From Roseibacillus persicicus (GTDB taxonomy: Bacteria; Verrucomicrobiota; Verrucomicrobiia; Verrucomicrobiales; Akkermansiaceae), in the NCBI RefSeq assembly GCF_014651675.1, contig NZ_BMXI01000002.1, positions 357,524 through 421,523 on the forward strand: a stretch of 64,000 bases of DNA. The letters run 5' to 3'. The number at the start of each line of letters is the position of its first letter. The first letter of the stretch is position 1. Under the pieces are notes generated by a model, which saw only the letters and a program-made list of their open reading frames with translations, searched no databases and had not been told where the DNA came from. Made by a program: the position numbers and the translations under genes. Shown piece by piece: positions 46,459 through 55,025 of the stretch.

Positions 46459-47079
46459 ATGCCTGCTGACGTTCGTTGCTTTACGATGCTGGGTCCACCG
46501 GCATCTGGCAAAGGAACCCAAGGGCGGCTCCTCGCTGAAAGGCTGGGAATCGCCTATCTCAGTACCGGAGCCCGCCTTCGCCGCGAGATCGAAGAAGGTT
46601 CGCCTTTAGGACAGCGGGCCCAGGTTTTTCTCGATCGCAATCAGTACGTTCCAGACTCGCTGGCGGTAGAGCTGGTGAAGTCATGGGTGCTGCGGCATGA
46701 AGAGGGATGGTTGCTCGATGGTTTTCCTCGAAGCATTCCCCAAGCCGAGGCTCTTTTGGAGTTCGCGCCCCAGGCTTTTACAGTGATTCATCTCTCGGTT
46801 CCCGAGGAAGAGCTTCGAAGTCGGGTCGTTACCCGAAGGGAGTGCATTTCTTGTGGATTTGTTTCCACCAACGACCATAAACAATGTCCCAAGTGTGGAG
46901 GTGAACTCGAGGCTCGGGCTGATGATTCGGCAGAGGGTTTTGAAAAACGCTTTCAAGCTTACCAATCGTTGACCATCCCAGCTCTTGAGTTATTAAAAAC
47001 CCGCACGACAGTTGTCACCATCGAGGGATTGGGCTCTCGGGAAGAAGTGGCTGGCGCAATTCAAGATCAACTCACCTAA
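46459..47079 (+). CDS. adk: Adenylate kinase, zinc-LID type
   Basis: 206 residues, five bases after secY. P-loop GPPASGKGT (12-20), AMP-site LSTGARLRREI and LDGFPRSIPQA, and LID with CISCG / CPKCG (Cys129, 132, 143, 146), expected to bind zinc, then RADDSAEGFEKRF. AMP-site GDMLR of most Adk is TGARLR here, and the Arg/His/Asp LID of some species is replaced by the zinc form. Interconverts AMP, ADP and ATP. Standard gene order secY-adk-map. Confidence 0.9.
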   Translation: MPADVRCFTMLGPPASGKGTQGRLLAERLGIAYLSTGARLRREIEEGSPLGQRAQVFLDRNQYVPDSLAVELVKSWVLRHEEGWLLDGFPRSIPQAEALLEFAPQAFTVIHLSVPEEELRSRVVTRRECISCGFVSTNDHKQCPKCGGELEARADDSAEGFEKRFQAYQSLTIPALELLKTRTTVVTIEGLGSREEVAGAIQDQLT

Positions 47080-47898
47080 ATGGCTAAAAAGAAGAAAAGT
47101 AGGATCCCAATCAAGACCGCAGAAGAGATCAATTTGATGCGGGCCGCCGGCGAGACTGCGTCCGAGATTTTACAAGCCACCGCGGCCTTCATTGAGGCCG
47201 GGAAGACGACCCGTGAGATCGATGAGTTTGCCGCACGCGAAATCGAGAAGCATGGATGCACTAGCGCGTTTTTAAACTACCGGGGATTTCCTGGGAATGT
47301 GTGTGTCGGCTTGAACGAGTGCGTGGTCCATGGAATCGGTGACGAGCAGGAAGTCAAAGAGGGAGATATCGTGAAAATTGATGTCGGGATTTTTAAGAAC
47401 GGCTGGATTGGTGACAACGCCACTACCGTCCCCGTTGGGAAAATCGATGATGCAAGCAAAACCTTGCTTGCTGCCACCGAGCAGTCTCTTTTCAACGCCA
47501 TTGAATATGCTGTGGAAGGCAACCGGCTTTGGGATCTTTGCGGGAGCGTGAACAGCTACGTGCGCAAATTCAAATTTACAGTTGTTCGCGACCTCGTGGG
47601 TCATGGGGTGGGGAAAGAGCTGCACGAAGAGCCTCAAGTGCCAAATTACCGGCCGATGGGAAAACGCTCTCCCGTTCTCAAAGCGGGCATGATTCTGGCA
47701 ATTGAGCCGATGGTGAATGCAGGCACCTCCCATGTTGAAACTTTAGCCGACGGCTGGACGATGGTGACCGCGGACCGGGCGAACTCCGCTCATTTCGAGC
47801 ACACTGTTTTGGTCGGGAAAGAGGCTCCGGAGATTTTGACCTGGCGGCCACGGACGGCGCTGCCCGAGCAGCTTGGAATCCCCGAACTGGCTCTTTAG
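47080..47898 (+). CDS. map: Type I methionine aminopeptidase
   Basis: 272 residues; ATG starts directly after the adk stop, so translation is coupled. Removes N-terminal Met. Metal ligands Asp101 (VKIDVGIF), Asp112 (IGDNATT), His175 (VGHGVGKELHEEP), Glu209 (AIEPMVN) and Glu240 (HFEHTVLV), and the catalytic His in VVHGIGD. Last gene of the cluster; infA, rpmJ, rpsM and rpoA, common next neighbours, are not here. Confidence 0.96.
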   Translation: MAKKKKSRIPIKTAEEINLMRAAGETASEILQATAAFIEAGKTTREIDEFAAREIEKHGCTSAFLNYRGFPGNVCVGLNECVVHGIGDEQEVKEGDIVKIDVGIFKNGWIGDNATTVPVGKIDDASKTLLAATEQSLFNAIEYAVEGNRLWDLCGSVNSYVRKFKFTVVRDLVGHGVGKELHEEPQVPNYRPMGKRSPVLKAGMILAIEPMVNAGTSHVETLADGWTMVTADRANSAHFEHTVLVGKEAPEILTWRPRTALPEQLGIPELAL

Positions 47899-47997
47899 GA
47901 GTCAGGGTGGTTTTTAGGGCTGGGTTAGGGGTAACTCCGCTATCGAGGAGAGTTTTGGTGTTGCCGCTTTCGCTCAGAGCTTCTCGCTCAGGTTCTT

Positions 47998-48651
47998 TTA
48001 ACTATGCTGTATCAGCCATTCGAATAGGTCTTGGACTTCGGCTTGATTCACCGAGTGGCCCAAGTGAGGGTAGATTTTGAGAGAGGGAGAGTAGCGATTG
48101 GCTTTCAGGCTGGCAAATGACTCTTGGGCTGCCTGAAGAGGAACGACTTCATCATCATCGCCGTGAAAGAGGCCGACGGGGATGTCGCGAGCGGGACTCG
48201 GGACAGGGTGGCTGTCGTCTTCCAAAAGATATCCTGACAGTGCAAGAATCCCTGCGATGGAGTTCTGATTTTTGAGCCCGACTTGAAGGGCCATGGCCGC
48301 TCCTTGGGAAAATCCGGCGAGGAAGACTTTCCCGGCTTTCTCTTGCCGAAGGAGTTCTTCAATTTGTTGTTCGCTCTTGGTGACGGTCTCCCAATCGACT
48401 GCCCGTGGATGACTGAGGGCAAGAATATCATACCAAGCGGGCATCGTCATTCCCATGTTGATCGTCACGGGGATGGTTTCCGCATGCGGGAGCACGAATC
48501 GCCACGCTTGTGGGCGGGCGGCTTCGCAAATCATGTGAGCGACATCAGCGAAGTCGTGTCCATCTGCGCCAAGGCCATGCAACATGAGAACGGTGACTTC
48601 GGCTGTGTCCCGGTCTGCACCGAATTCAAGAAAAGGGAGTGCGCTCGGCAT
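47998..48651 (-). CDS. Carboxylesterase/phospholipase of the alpha/beta-hydrolase fold
   Basis: 217 residues, the length of bacterial carboxylesterase/lysophospholipase proteins. Catalytic triad: Ser115 in GFSQGAAMAL, Asp167 in GDDDEVVP and His199 in HLGHSV. Oxyanion region VLMLHGLGADGHDF and PAWYDI are typical of the family; substrate not predictable. Single gene, convergent with map. Confidence 0.9.
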   Translation of the reverse strand: MPSALPFLEFGADRDTAEVTVLMLHGLGADGHDFADVAHMICEAARPQAWRFVLPHAETIPVTINMGMTMPAWYDILALSHPRAVDWETVTKSEQQIEELLRQEKAGKVFLAGFSQGAAMALQVGLKNQNSIAGILALSGYLLEDDSHPVPSPARDIPVGLFHGDDDEVVPLQAAQESFASLKANRYSPSLKIYPHLGHSVNQAEVQDLFEWLIQHS

Positions 48652-48747
48652 GGCGCGACTCTAGGAATTTGAGCCCCGAAGGAGAAGGAGTTTTCTTTCC
48701 GGGAATCATTTGGAAGTGAGTTCAGTAGTTCGAATGGCGCCTACGAG

Positions 48748-49491
48748 TTACTCGTCTCGGGCTGGTTCATTATACTTCCTTTGCATCTCAAGGTCATAGC
48801 CTTCGCGCGGATGGGAGAGCGTCAGGGTGCGGACTGATAGATTTTTGGTGGCTCCAGTGAGCAGGAGAAGTTTCTGCGACTTGGGCACAGCAGTTGTTAG
48901 GTAGGTCTTGCGCGGCTTCCACTTTTCTCCATCGCGGACACTGAAGAGGAAGCGGATGGCGTCTCCTTGTTGGGGGGTGGCTTTGTAGATGAGTTTTTGG
49001 CCCTTCTTGATGAGTTGCTGCTTGTTCGCACAACGAAAGGCGAGGTCCTGGGCGCTGATATTGAGGAGACAATGAGAGTCCTTGGGGATGTCCTTGGTGG
49101 AAATGTTAAAGGCTTTGAATTGAGGTCTGCCCTTGGAATCTGGAGCGATAAAGACCAGCTGGTTGGAACTGGAGTCTGTTAGGGATACTTTGCTCCAGAG
49201 CTTGAAAGCTTCTTCCTCTTCGCTATCGGACTGGCTGCGATAGATTTCGACTGTTGCTGCGTCGGAAGGAATTTCGATATCGAACGAAACTGTATTTGGA
49301 TAGAGGGTGACTTTCTCCATGGCACTCGCTCCTTTGGCAAAGAAAGTAACCATTGCCTTTTCGCTGAGTTTTCGGTCTCGGCTCACTTCTTCCGGAGCCT
49401 GATAGAAGAAGAGGAGTTTTCGCGCGTCCTTGGCGAAAAGGCCACAGGAGCTTGCAAAGAGAATCAGGAGGGTTGCGATTGTATTGCTCAT
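48748..49491 (-). CDS. Exported protein of unknown function coupled to the Verru_Chthon-like gene
   Basis: 247 residues. Signal peptide MSNTIATLLILFASSCGLFA. The body is beta-rich with a conserved-looking LLFFYQAPEEVSRDRKLSEK, VTLYPNTVSFDIEIPSDAA and LLLLTGATKNLSVRTLTLS. No family recognised. Its ATG is one base from the stop of the large upstream gene, so they are translationally coupled and likely act together. Confidence 0.7.
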   Translation of the reverse strand: MSNTIATLLILFASSCGLFAKDARKLLFFYQAPEEVSRDRKLSEKAMVTFFAKGASAMEKVTLYPNTVSFDIEIPSDAATVEIYRSQSDSEEEEAFKLWSKVSLTDSSSNQLVFIAPDSKGRPQFKAFNISTKDIPKDSHCLLNISAQDLAFRCANKQQLIKKGQKLIYKATPQQGDAIRFLFSVRDGEKWKPRKTYLTTAVPKSQKLLLLTGATKNLSVRTLTLSHPREGYDLEMQRKYNEPARDE

Positions 49492-49492
49492 A

Positions 49493-52400
49493 TTAAACTT
49501 CGTTTTCGTTCAGCCAGCGGAAAGAGACTAGAGAGAAACGGCGACCGTAATTGCGATTGATTTTCGATAGGGAATCGAAGTCTTTCGTTGAAGCGAGGTC
49601 GCTGGGGTCGACGAATTCGGTTTGTCTCTGCACGACTGCTTCACAATATGCGGTTGCCAGGATTCGTCCATTTTTGTCGCGTGAGTCGCCGTAGGTGCGG
49701 ATTTTGAAGGTGTCTCCGCGAGCTGTTAGAAATGGTCCAATGCGGGCGAGAATGTCGGATTGCATCAGATAGCCCGGAACGTTGGTGCTCAGCTTGCGGC
49801 TGGTGAGGGCTTTGACGGACCCGTCGCTGACGATGACCTCATTGAGCAATTCAAAGGTTGCGATGGTGTCTTCAAAGTTGCCGTTGATGGATTCTCCTTC
49901 CTTGTCTTCGACGTCGAGGGCCTGCTGAATGATTCCGCTATTGGCGAAAGCGAGATTGCTTCCATCTCCATCTTCGAGCGAGCGGTTGATAAACTCTGCG
50001 AGGGAAAGGTGGGGGCGGCCTTTTGCCACACAACGTTCCTGATTGAAGCGGGCGATGTTCTCCGCCAGTTTTCCAATTTGTTCGTCGCTTAGAGCGCGAA
50101 ACGAAGAGTAGGCACCCGGCTCATCGGTGGAAGGGCTTTCACTGAGGCCCGAGCCGAGCGGTTGGTCGAAGCGGGTGAGGGGATGGGTGTCACTGTTCTT
50201 TTTATCGTTTACAGTTTGGTCGCGGAAAGCGGAGAGGACGGCCTTCCAGGCGTTGGGTGAGGCCGAGTTGACATTGAAGCCTCCTTCAACGGTGAGGTGG
50301 GCGGCAATGGTTGAGGAATCGATCGACTCCTCATCAGTCGCATCAAAGTGATAGCGTTCGTTTGCCAAGGAAGAGGGTGAGCTTGCGCCTTTGCCGTAGG
50401 TCGAAAAGAAAAAGCTGTCCCAGAGTTCCTTGTTGAGCTTGTAGGCATAGTCGTGGACGAATCCTGTTTCTCCCCCTTGACTCTTGGGGGAGTGGTCCAC
50501 TTCGATCTGGTCCAATGGAACGAGAATGGGAGCATAGGAATTGCCGATGGCATACGTCGGGGTGTAGGCGATGGGGGAGTTGTTTTGTCCCCAATTATTA
50601 CGGGTGTCTTCGATGTTGAAGAGGTTGGCCTGTGCAAGCTCACCAATGGACCGGAAGACTTTTTCCTCCCGGGGATATTCGAAGAGGGAGTATTCGGTGG
50701 GGCCGAATCCATAGTCGATGGAGCTGCCAAGACTGAATGTCCCGTCCCCTCCACCGATCCAAGTGGTGAAGGGCTGCCCCAGACTATTGTTTACGCCCCC
50801 GGAAACGTAGATGGGCGAGGATGAGAATGGTCGGCCGGGATTGGGCGAAGCTGCCATCCGGGTGAAAAAGGGACTGCGAATGTTCCCGATACTGAGCATG
50901 TCGATTTGGAAAGAGCGCGACGCTTTGTTCCGCCAATTGATAAAGCTCTGGGGATTTGCAATTTGGTCTGACAGAGGGAAGGGCATGAAGTATTGGAAGC
51001 CGAGGAGAAGTTCATGCATGGACTCCTGATAGGTCGGTTCATGGGGCTGGGTCGCGGGCGGGGAGGTCGTTCCATATCGCAAGGTTGCTCCTTGTCCCCC
51101 CAAGCCGGGGAGATCCGCCATGCCGATGAAGGTCGGGCGGATACTGAGGCCGTTGCCAATCAGATCCACATCAGCTCCAACATGATTGATGGAGACCAAC
51201 TTGGTGTCTTGGGAAAACTCGGAAGACTGGTTGAGGGAGCTATGAGCATTCCAAAAGTTATTGGAGAATTTGACCAGCGAGTTGGCAGTATTTCGGTAGC
51301 CCCAGATAGAGCTCGAATTGGTCACCTCGTTGTAGAATCCGCCGACTGTGAGGAGGTCGTCGACCCCGACGAGTTTGTTGACCTTTGCGTTGCTACTATA
51401 GGGCTGGTAGCCCTGCACCCCGAACCGTTTGGTGCTCCCGGCCTTGATGACTCCAGGCGCCAGAGACATGCGGAGGACCGGGGCGCCCTCGTTGTCGCCG
51501 GGTTGACGCCCGGCGGCGGGAAAGGCTTGGAGAACTGATCCTCCCGCATTCACGTTGAGCCCTTGGAAAGTGTGTTGGAAGTAAAGTTCACCCACCGACA
51601 TATCGACATCATATGGATTCCAGAGGACGAGTGAGGGGCAAACATAAGTATAGAATGTTGCTCCGACGTAAGAACGTATATCCGCCGTGGTGATGGTTTG
51701 CACGGGGGTGCCTTCCTTGTGGGGAACGGAGTATACCTTGAAGGCCCACTGCATCAGTGCCACTACTGGAGCGAAGCCCGAATCCTCATTAGTGGGGGGG
51801 CGGGCCTCCACGACTTGACTCCGCGAGGAGACCCGGTCGTTTAGATAATTTCGAAGTTGTTCCCACTTGGGGCCGCCGGGATCTCCCCCGGACCCCGATG
51901 ATGGAAAGATGAGCTCCTGATAGGGGGTCTTATCAACAAATTTGCGGAAGTTGGATTCCGAGCTTTCCAGAGCGAGGGTCAGATCGGTCTTGAGTCCTCC
52001 ATTTGCAGTGTCTGTCAGGAGACTGCGAGAAAAGGCGGTCAGATCATTCTCAAAATGAACTTCCGGGTTCACCTTGTTTTTGATTCCCATGGTTGCCAGG
52101 GTGGCATAGCGGCCACTCTCGTCACCTTCCAACCAGTCGGAGTTCAGGAAAGGTGTCTCGCCGTCGAGCTCTATCAGCTGCGGGTTCACGGCGGTGGCGT
52201 AGAGGGAGCGGTTTTCACTGCGTTCCGAGCTGGTGACATTGATGTGCGCTTTGATATTTTCATCGGAGACGGCATAGCCGAAAGCCCCCGTGATTTGATT
52301 GGGGGAAGAGTAGACGCCTTCCAAGGCGACCCGCAGCTCACTGTGATCGGAACCGGAAGATCCACCTGCGGAGGAGAGTGAACTGAGGGAGCTTCCTGAA

Positions 52401-52894
52401 CGGGCTTCTGAGAAGAGGGTGATTTCCTTTGCTGATGAGCTGCCGACAGTGGAGTAGGTGGCGATCTCCTTGCTGCGGTCGACCTCACCGCTGCCGCTAA
52501 CCAGCCAGATTGGCTTGTCCGCCGTGAGCTCCTTGTTGTCGGCCAGATGGTCGGGATTGCTCGCCCACACTCCGGTCCACCGCGAGGTGGAGGGATTGGT
52601 AGAGCCGGATGCAGGGGTGACGAGCTCGGCCCGGGCAGTGACCCGGGTGTCGGGACCGGCGTGCTTTTGAAGTTTTCCGATCGCGATTTGCAACGCGAGG
52701 CGGGCATTGGCGCGGGCAATCTTCTGGTCGTCACCAGAGCGGGAGGCGCGAATCTGGGTTGCGGAGAGCCCAAGGATTCCCACAGCGATGAGTGAGAGCA
52801 GAATCATCATGGTAATGGTCAGGATTAGGGAAAATCCTTGCCGCGGGTGGATACCTGACTGGCTGCCCCGTGATAATTTGCGTTTGCAATGCAT
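49493..52894 (-). CDS. Verru_Chthon cassette protein A-like, pseudopilin-headed exported protein
   Basis: 1133 residues. The N-terminus is a pseudopilin/type IV prepilin-like helix: RQGFSLILTITMMILLSLI with Phe-Ser after the Gly cleavage site, followed by RANARLALQIAIGKLQKHAG. The rest is a long soluble region with repeated motifs such as GAFGYAVSDENIKAHINV, RSFQIDMLSIGNIRSPFFTR and INHVGADVDLIGNGL. From memory this matches the Verru_Chthon cassette A family (first gene of a four-gene set with pseudopilin-like B, C and D); here B, C and D are not adjacent. A type II secretion-like assembly role is inferred. Confidence 0.7.
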   Translation of the reverse strand: MHCKRKLSRGSQSGIHPRQGFSLILTITMMILLSLIAVGILGLSATQIRASRSGDDQKIARANARLALQIAIGKLQKHAGPDTRVTARAELVTPASGSTNPSTSRWTGVWASNPDHLADNKELTADKPIWLVSGSGEVDRSKEIATYSTVGSSSAKEITLFSEARSGSSLSSLSSAGGSSGSDHSELRVALEGVYSSPNQITGAFGYAVSDENIKAHINVTSSERSENRSLYATAVNPQLIELDGETPFLNSDWLEGDESGRYATLATMGIKNKVNPEVHFENDLTAFSRSLLTDTANGGLKTDLTLALESSESNFRKFVDKTPYQELIFPSSGSGGDPGGPKWEQLRNYLNDRVSSRSQVVEARPPTNEDSGFAPVVALMQWAFKVYSVPHKEGTPVQTITTADIRSYVGATFYTYVCPSLVLWNPYDVDMSVGELYFQHTFQGLNVNAGGSVLQAFPAAGRQPGDNEGAPVLRMSLAPGVIKAGSTKRFGVQGYQPYSSNAKVNKLVGVDDLLTVGGFYNEVTNSSSIWGYRNTANSLVKFSNNFWNAHSSLNQSSEFSQDTKLVSINHVGADVDLIGNGLSIRPTFIGMADLPGLGGQGATLRYGTTSPPATQPHEPTYQESMHELLLGFQYFMPFPLSDQIANPQSFINWRNKASRSFQIDMLSIGNIRSPFFTRMAASPNPGRPFSSSPIYVSGGVNNSLGQPFTTWIGGGDGTFSLGSSIDYGFGPTEYSLFEYPREEKVFRSIGELAQANLFNIEDTRNNWGQNNSPIAYTPTYAIGNSYAPILVPLDQIEVDHSPKSQGGETGFVHDYAYKLNKELWDSFFFSTYGKGASSPSSLANERYHFDATDEESIDSSTIAAHLTVEGGFNVNSASPNAWKAVLSAFRDQTVNDKKNSDTHPLTRFDQPLGSGLSESPSTDEPGAYSSFRALSDEQIGKLAENIARFNQERCVAKGRPHLSLAEFINRSLEDGDGSNLAFANSGIIQQALDVEDKEGESINGNFEDTIATFELLNEVIVSDGSVKALTSRKLSTNVPGYLMQSDILARIGPFLTARGDTFKIRTYGDSRDKNGRILATAYCEAVVQRQTEFVDPSDLASTKDFDSLSKINRNYGRRFSLVSFRWLNENEV

Positions 52895-53102
52895 AGTAAT
52901 GGTATATGCCTGCGAGAGGAGTGTTTGCGCAAAAATTGTCGAAGTATTCTGAAAGAAAAATTCTCAGCCGGTGTTCCCGCCTGTTCTTGGAGCCTCTTCC
53001 CGGGAGCTCGTTGTCCTCCAAGTCGAGGGCTTCAGACCATTCGGCTGGGGCGGGAGCGATGCCGCCAACCTCGAGGGAATTCGTGAGTGTGCCCGCGAGC
53101 TA

Positions 53103-54113
53103 TTAATTCCCGAGGGGTTGGGGGAGGAATCCGAACACTCGTTTGACGGCTTCCCGTTTGAGCCGGAGTTCGCGCCATTCATTAACCAGGCGGCTGGGTT
53201 CGATCACGCCGCAGCCGGCGGGGATTTGCACTTCCTTTCCTTGCCACAGCGTCATGCGGATACCAACGAGAGCCTCGAAGGTGCCGTCGATGGAGAGGCC
53301 AAAGGGAGCTCCAAACCACCTGGGACAGCCCAGTCGCTCGCGCCAATCGTAGAGGGTGGCGAGGGTTTCCGAGGTGCGTGGAAGGGGGCCGAGCGCGGGT
53401 GTGGGGTGCAGTCGGCGCACGAGGTTGTCGGCATTCTCGCCACGATAGAGTTCCACCTCAATGGGGGTGTGAAAGTGGATGAGCTCTCCAAGGTCGAGAA
53501 TTTGCCTGTCCTTTCGCCTTACCATCCCGAAGTCGGCGAGCTTGGCCATCAGGGTCTGGGCGACGAATTCGTGCTCGCGGATTTCCTTTTCGTCGACCCC
53601 GAAGAGTTCGCGTTCTTCGCTGCGAGCGGTTCCCGCGAGGGCCATGGTGGTTAGGAGGCCGTCCTCGAGGTGAAAAAGTTGCTCGGGCGTCGCGGAGAGC
53701 ACCCCGCTATCGCCATCAGCCCAGCCGAAGAGTCGCATGTCTCTGGCAAGCCGTTTCGGGAGGTCGGCCCATGTGGCGGGCGGGCCATTCCATTGTCCGG
53801 TCTCGGTGACAACGGGGACGGACTTTTCCAAGCCGCCGCCCCGGATGCGTTCCATCACTTCGCGAAAGACATTGGCAAAGAGCCCGGCCTCGGGGTCTTC
53901 CCATAACACTTCACTTTCCTGACTGGAAAAAAGCCCTGCGAGCGAGTCGACTACTTCCCAGCTTGTGGGCTGGAGCCAAGGCTTGTCGATCTGCAGGGCA
54001 AAGTCGTTCCGATAAAAGGCCACCCCTTCCTGCGGGCAATCGGCCAGTTCTTCAAAGGGTCCCCTCCCTAGAACGAGGCGACCGTCCGCGGTGGCGAAGC
54101 AAGCCCAGTCCAT
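53103..54113 (-). CDS. menF: Isochorismate/chorismate-utilising synthase (MenF-like)
   Basis: 336 residues, short for MenF/EntC (about 390-430) because the N-terminal half is trimmed. Chorismate-binding-enzyme motifs are in order: SATPEQLF, TMALAGTARSEE, KEIREHEFV, VRRLHPTPALGPLPR, GAPFGLSIDG, and the C-terminal GCGVIEPSRLVNEWREL. Catalyses chorismate to isochorismate for menaquinone or siderophore; no other men genes are visible. Lies 33 bases downstream of tpiA on the same strand. Confidence 0.82.
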   Translation of the reverse strand: MDWACFATADGRLVLGRGPFEELADCPQEGVAFYRNDFALQIDKPWLQPTSWEVVDSLAGLFSSQESEVLWEDPEAGLFANVFREVMERIRGGGLEKSVPVVTETGQWNGPPATWADLPKRLARDMRLFGWADGDSGVLSATPEQLFHLEDGLLTTMALAGTARSEERELFGVDEKEIREHEFVAQTLMAKLADFGMVRRKDRQILDLGELIHFHTPIEVELYRGENADNLVRRLHPTPALGPLPRTSETLATLYDWRERLGCPRWFGAPFGLSIDGTFEALVGIRMTLWQGKEVQIPAGCGVIEPSRLVNEWRELRLKREAVKRVFGFLPQPLGN

Positions 54114-54146
54114 TGTCGGTGTGAGGAGAACCCTGCGAAGGGAGAG

Positions 54147-54920
54147 TTATTGAGCGGCTGCGCTCGAGCCGTTTTCGATGATTTGCAAGAAGCTGCCCAC
54201 TTCCATGCTGGCTCCTCCCACGAGGGCACCGTCGATGTCGGGTTGGGCGAGGAGTTCAGCCGCGTTGTCAGGCTTCACGCTGCCTCCGTATTGGATGCGC
54301 ACCTTGTCGGCGACTTCACCTCCGAAGCTTTCCGCGAGAATCACGCGAACTTTGGCGTGGGCTTCTTGAGCTTGCTCCGGGGAAGCGGTGACGCCGGTGC
54401 CGATGGCCCAGACGGGCTCGTAGGCGAGGACGGTTTCGAGAACGTCTTTCTCCGAGAGTCCCTTGAGACCTTCAGTCAACTGACGGCGGAGAACTTCGTC
54501 CAGCTGTCCGGCTTCGCGCTCTTCGAGGGTCTCGCCGATACAGAAGATGGCTTTCAGATTGGTTTCGCGCACTTTGTGCATCTTGGCGTTGAGGACTTCG
54601 TCGGTCTCACCGAAAATAGCGCGTCGTTCGCTGTGGCCAATGATGACGTAGGGCACGTAGAGCTCCTTGAGCATCATGACGTTGATTTCGCCAGTGTAGG
54701 CACCCGCATCGTATTGAGAAACGTTCTGGGCCGCAACGGAGACATCATGACTGGCGAGGAGCTTGGTCGCAGTTGGAAGGCTCACAAAGGGGGGGGCGAT
54801 CACCACATCGCACTTGTCAGTGGCTTTGCCGATTTTGGAGATGAGTCCTTTCAAAAAGTCCTCCGTCTCAGCGGGGCCTTTGTTCATCTTCCAGTTGGCG
54901 GCAATAATCGGCTTTCTCAT
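54147..54920 (-). CDS. tpiA: Triosephosphate isomerase
   Basis: 257 residues, normal length. ANWKMN with Lys11, VIIGHSERR with His96, AYEPVWAIGTG with Glu168, phosphate loop QYGGSVKPDNAAELLAQPD and DGALVGGASM. Interconverts glyceraldehyde-3-phosphate and dihydroxyacetone phosphate in glycolysis/gluconeogenesis. Same strand as the menF-like gene. Confidence 0.97.
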   Translation of the reverse strand: MRKPIIAANWKMNKGPAETEDFLKGLISKIGKATDKCDVVIAPPFVSLPTATKLLASHDVSVAAQNVSQYDAGAYTGEINVMMLKELYVPYVIIGHSERRAIFGETDEVLNAKMHKVRETNLKAIFCIGETLEEREAGQLDEVLRRQLTEGLKGLSEKDVLETVLAYEPVWAIGTGVTASPEQAQEAHAKVRVILAESFGGEVADKVRIQYGGSVKPDNAAELLAQPDIDGALVGGASMEVGSFLQIIENGSSAAAQ

Positions 54921-55025
54921 AAATGGTGTTCGGGGTGCTGTTCCGAAACTCCCTTTACCCCGTCAGAGGGGTGCAGGCAAGACTTGAAACAAGACTGCTC
55001 GCTCGTGGTGAGCTGTTCGCATGTG

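Noticed and set aside
52971..53654. Plus-strand frame of 227 residues around the end of the menF-like gene
   Set aside because: Overlaps the menF-like gene, whose motifs are clear; the protein has no domain.
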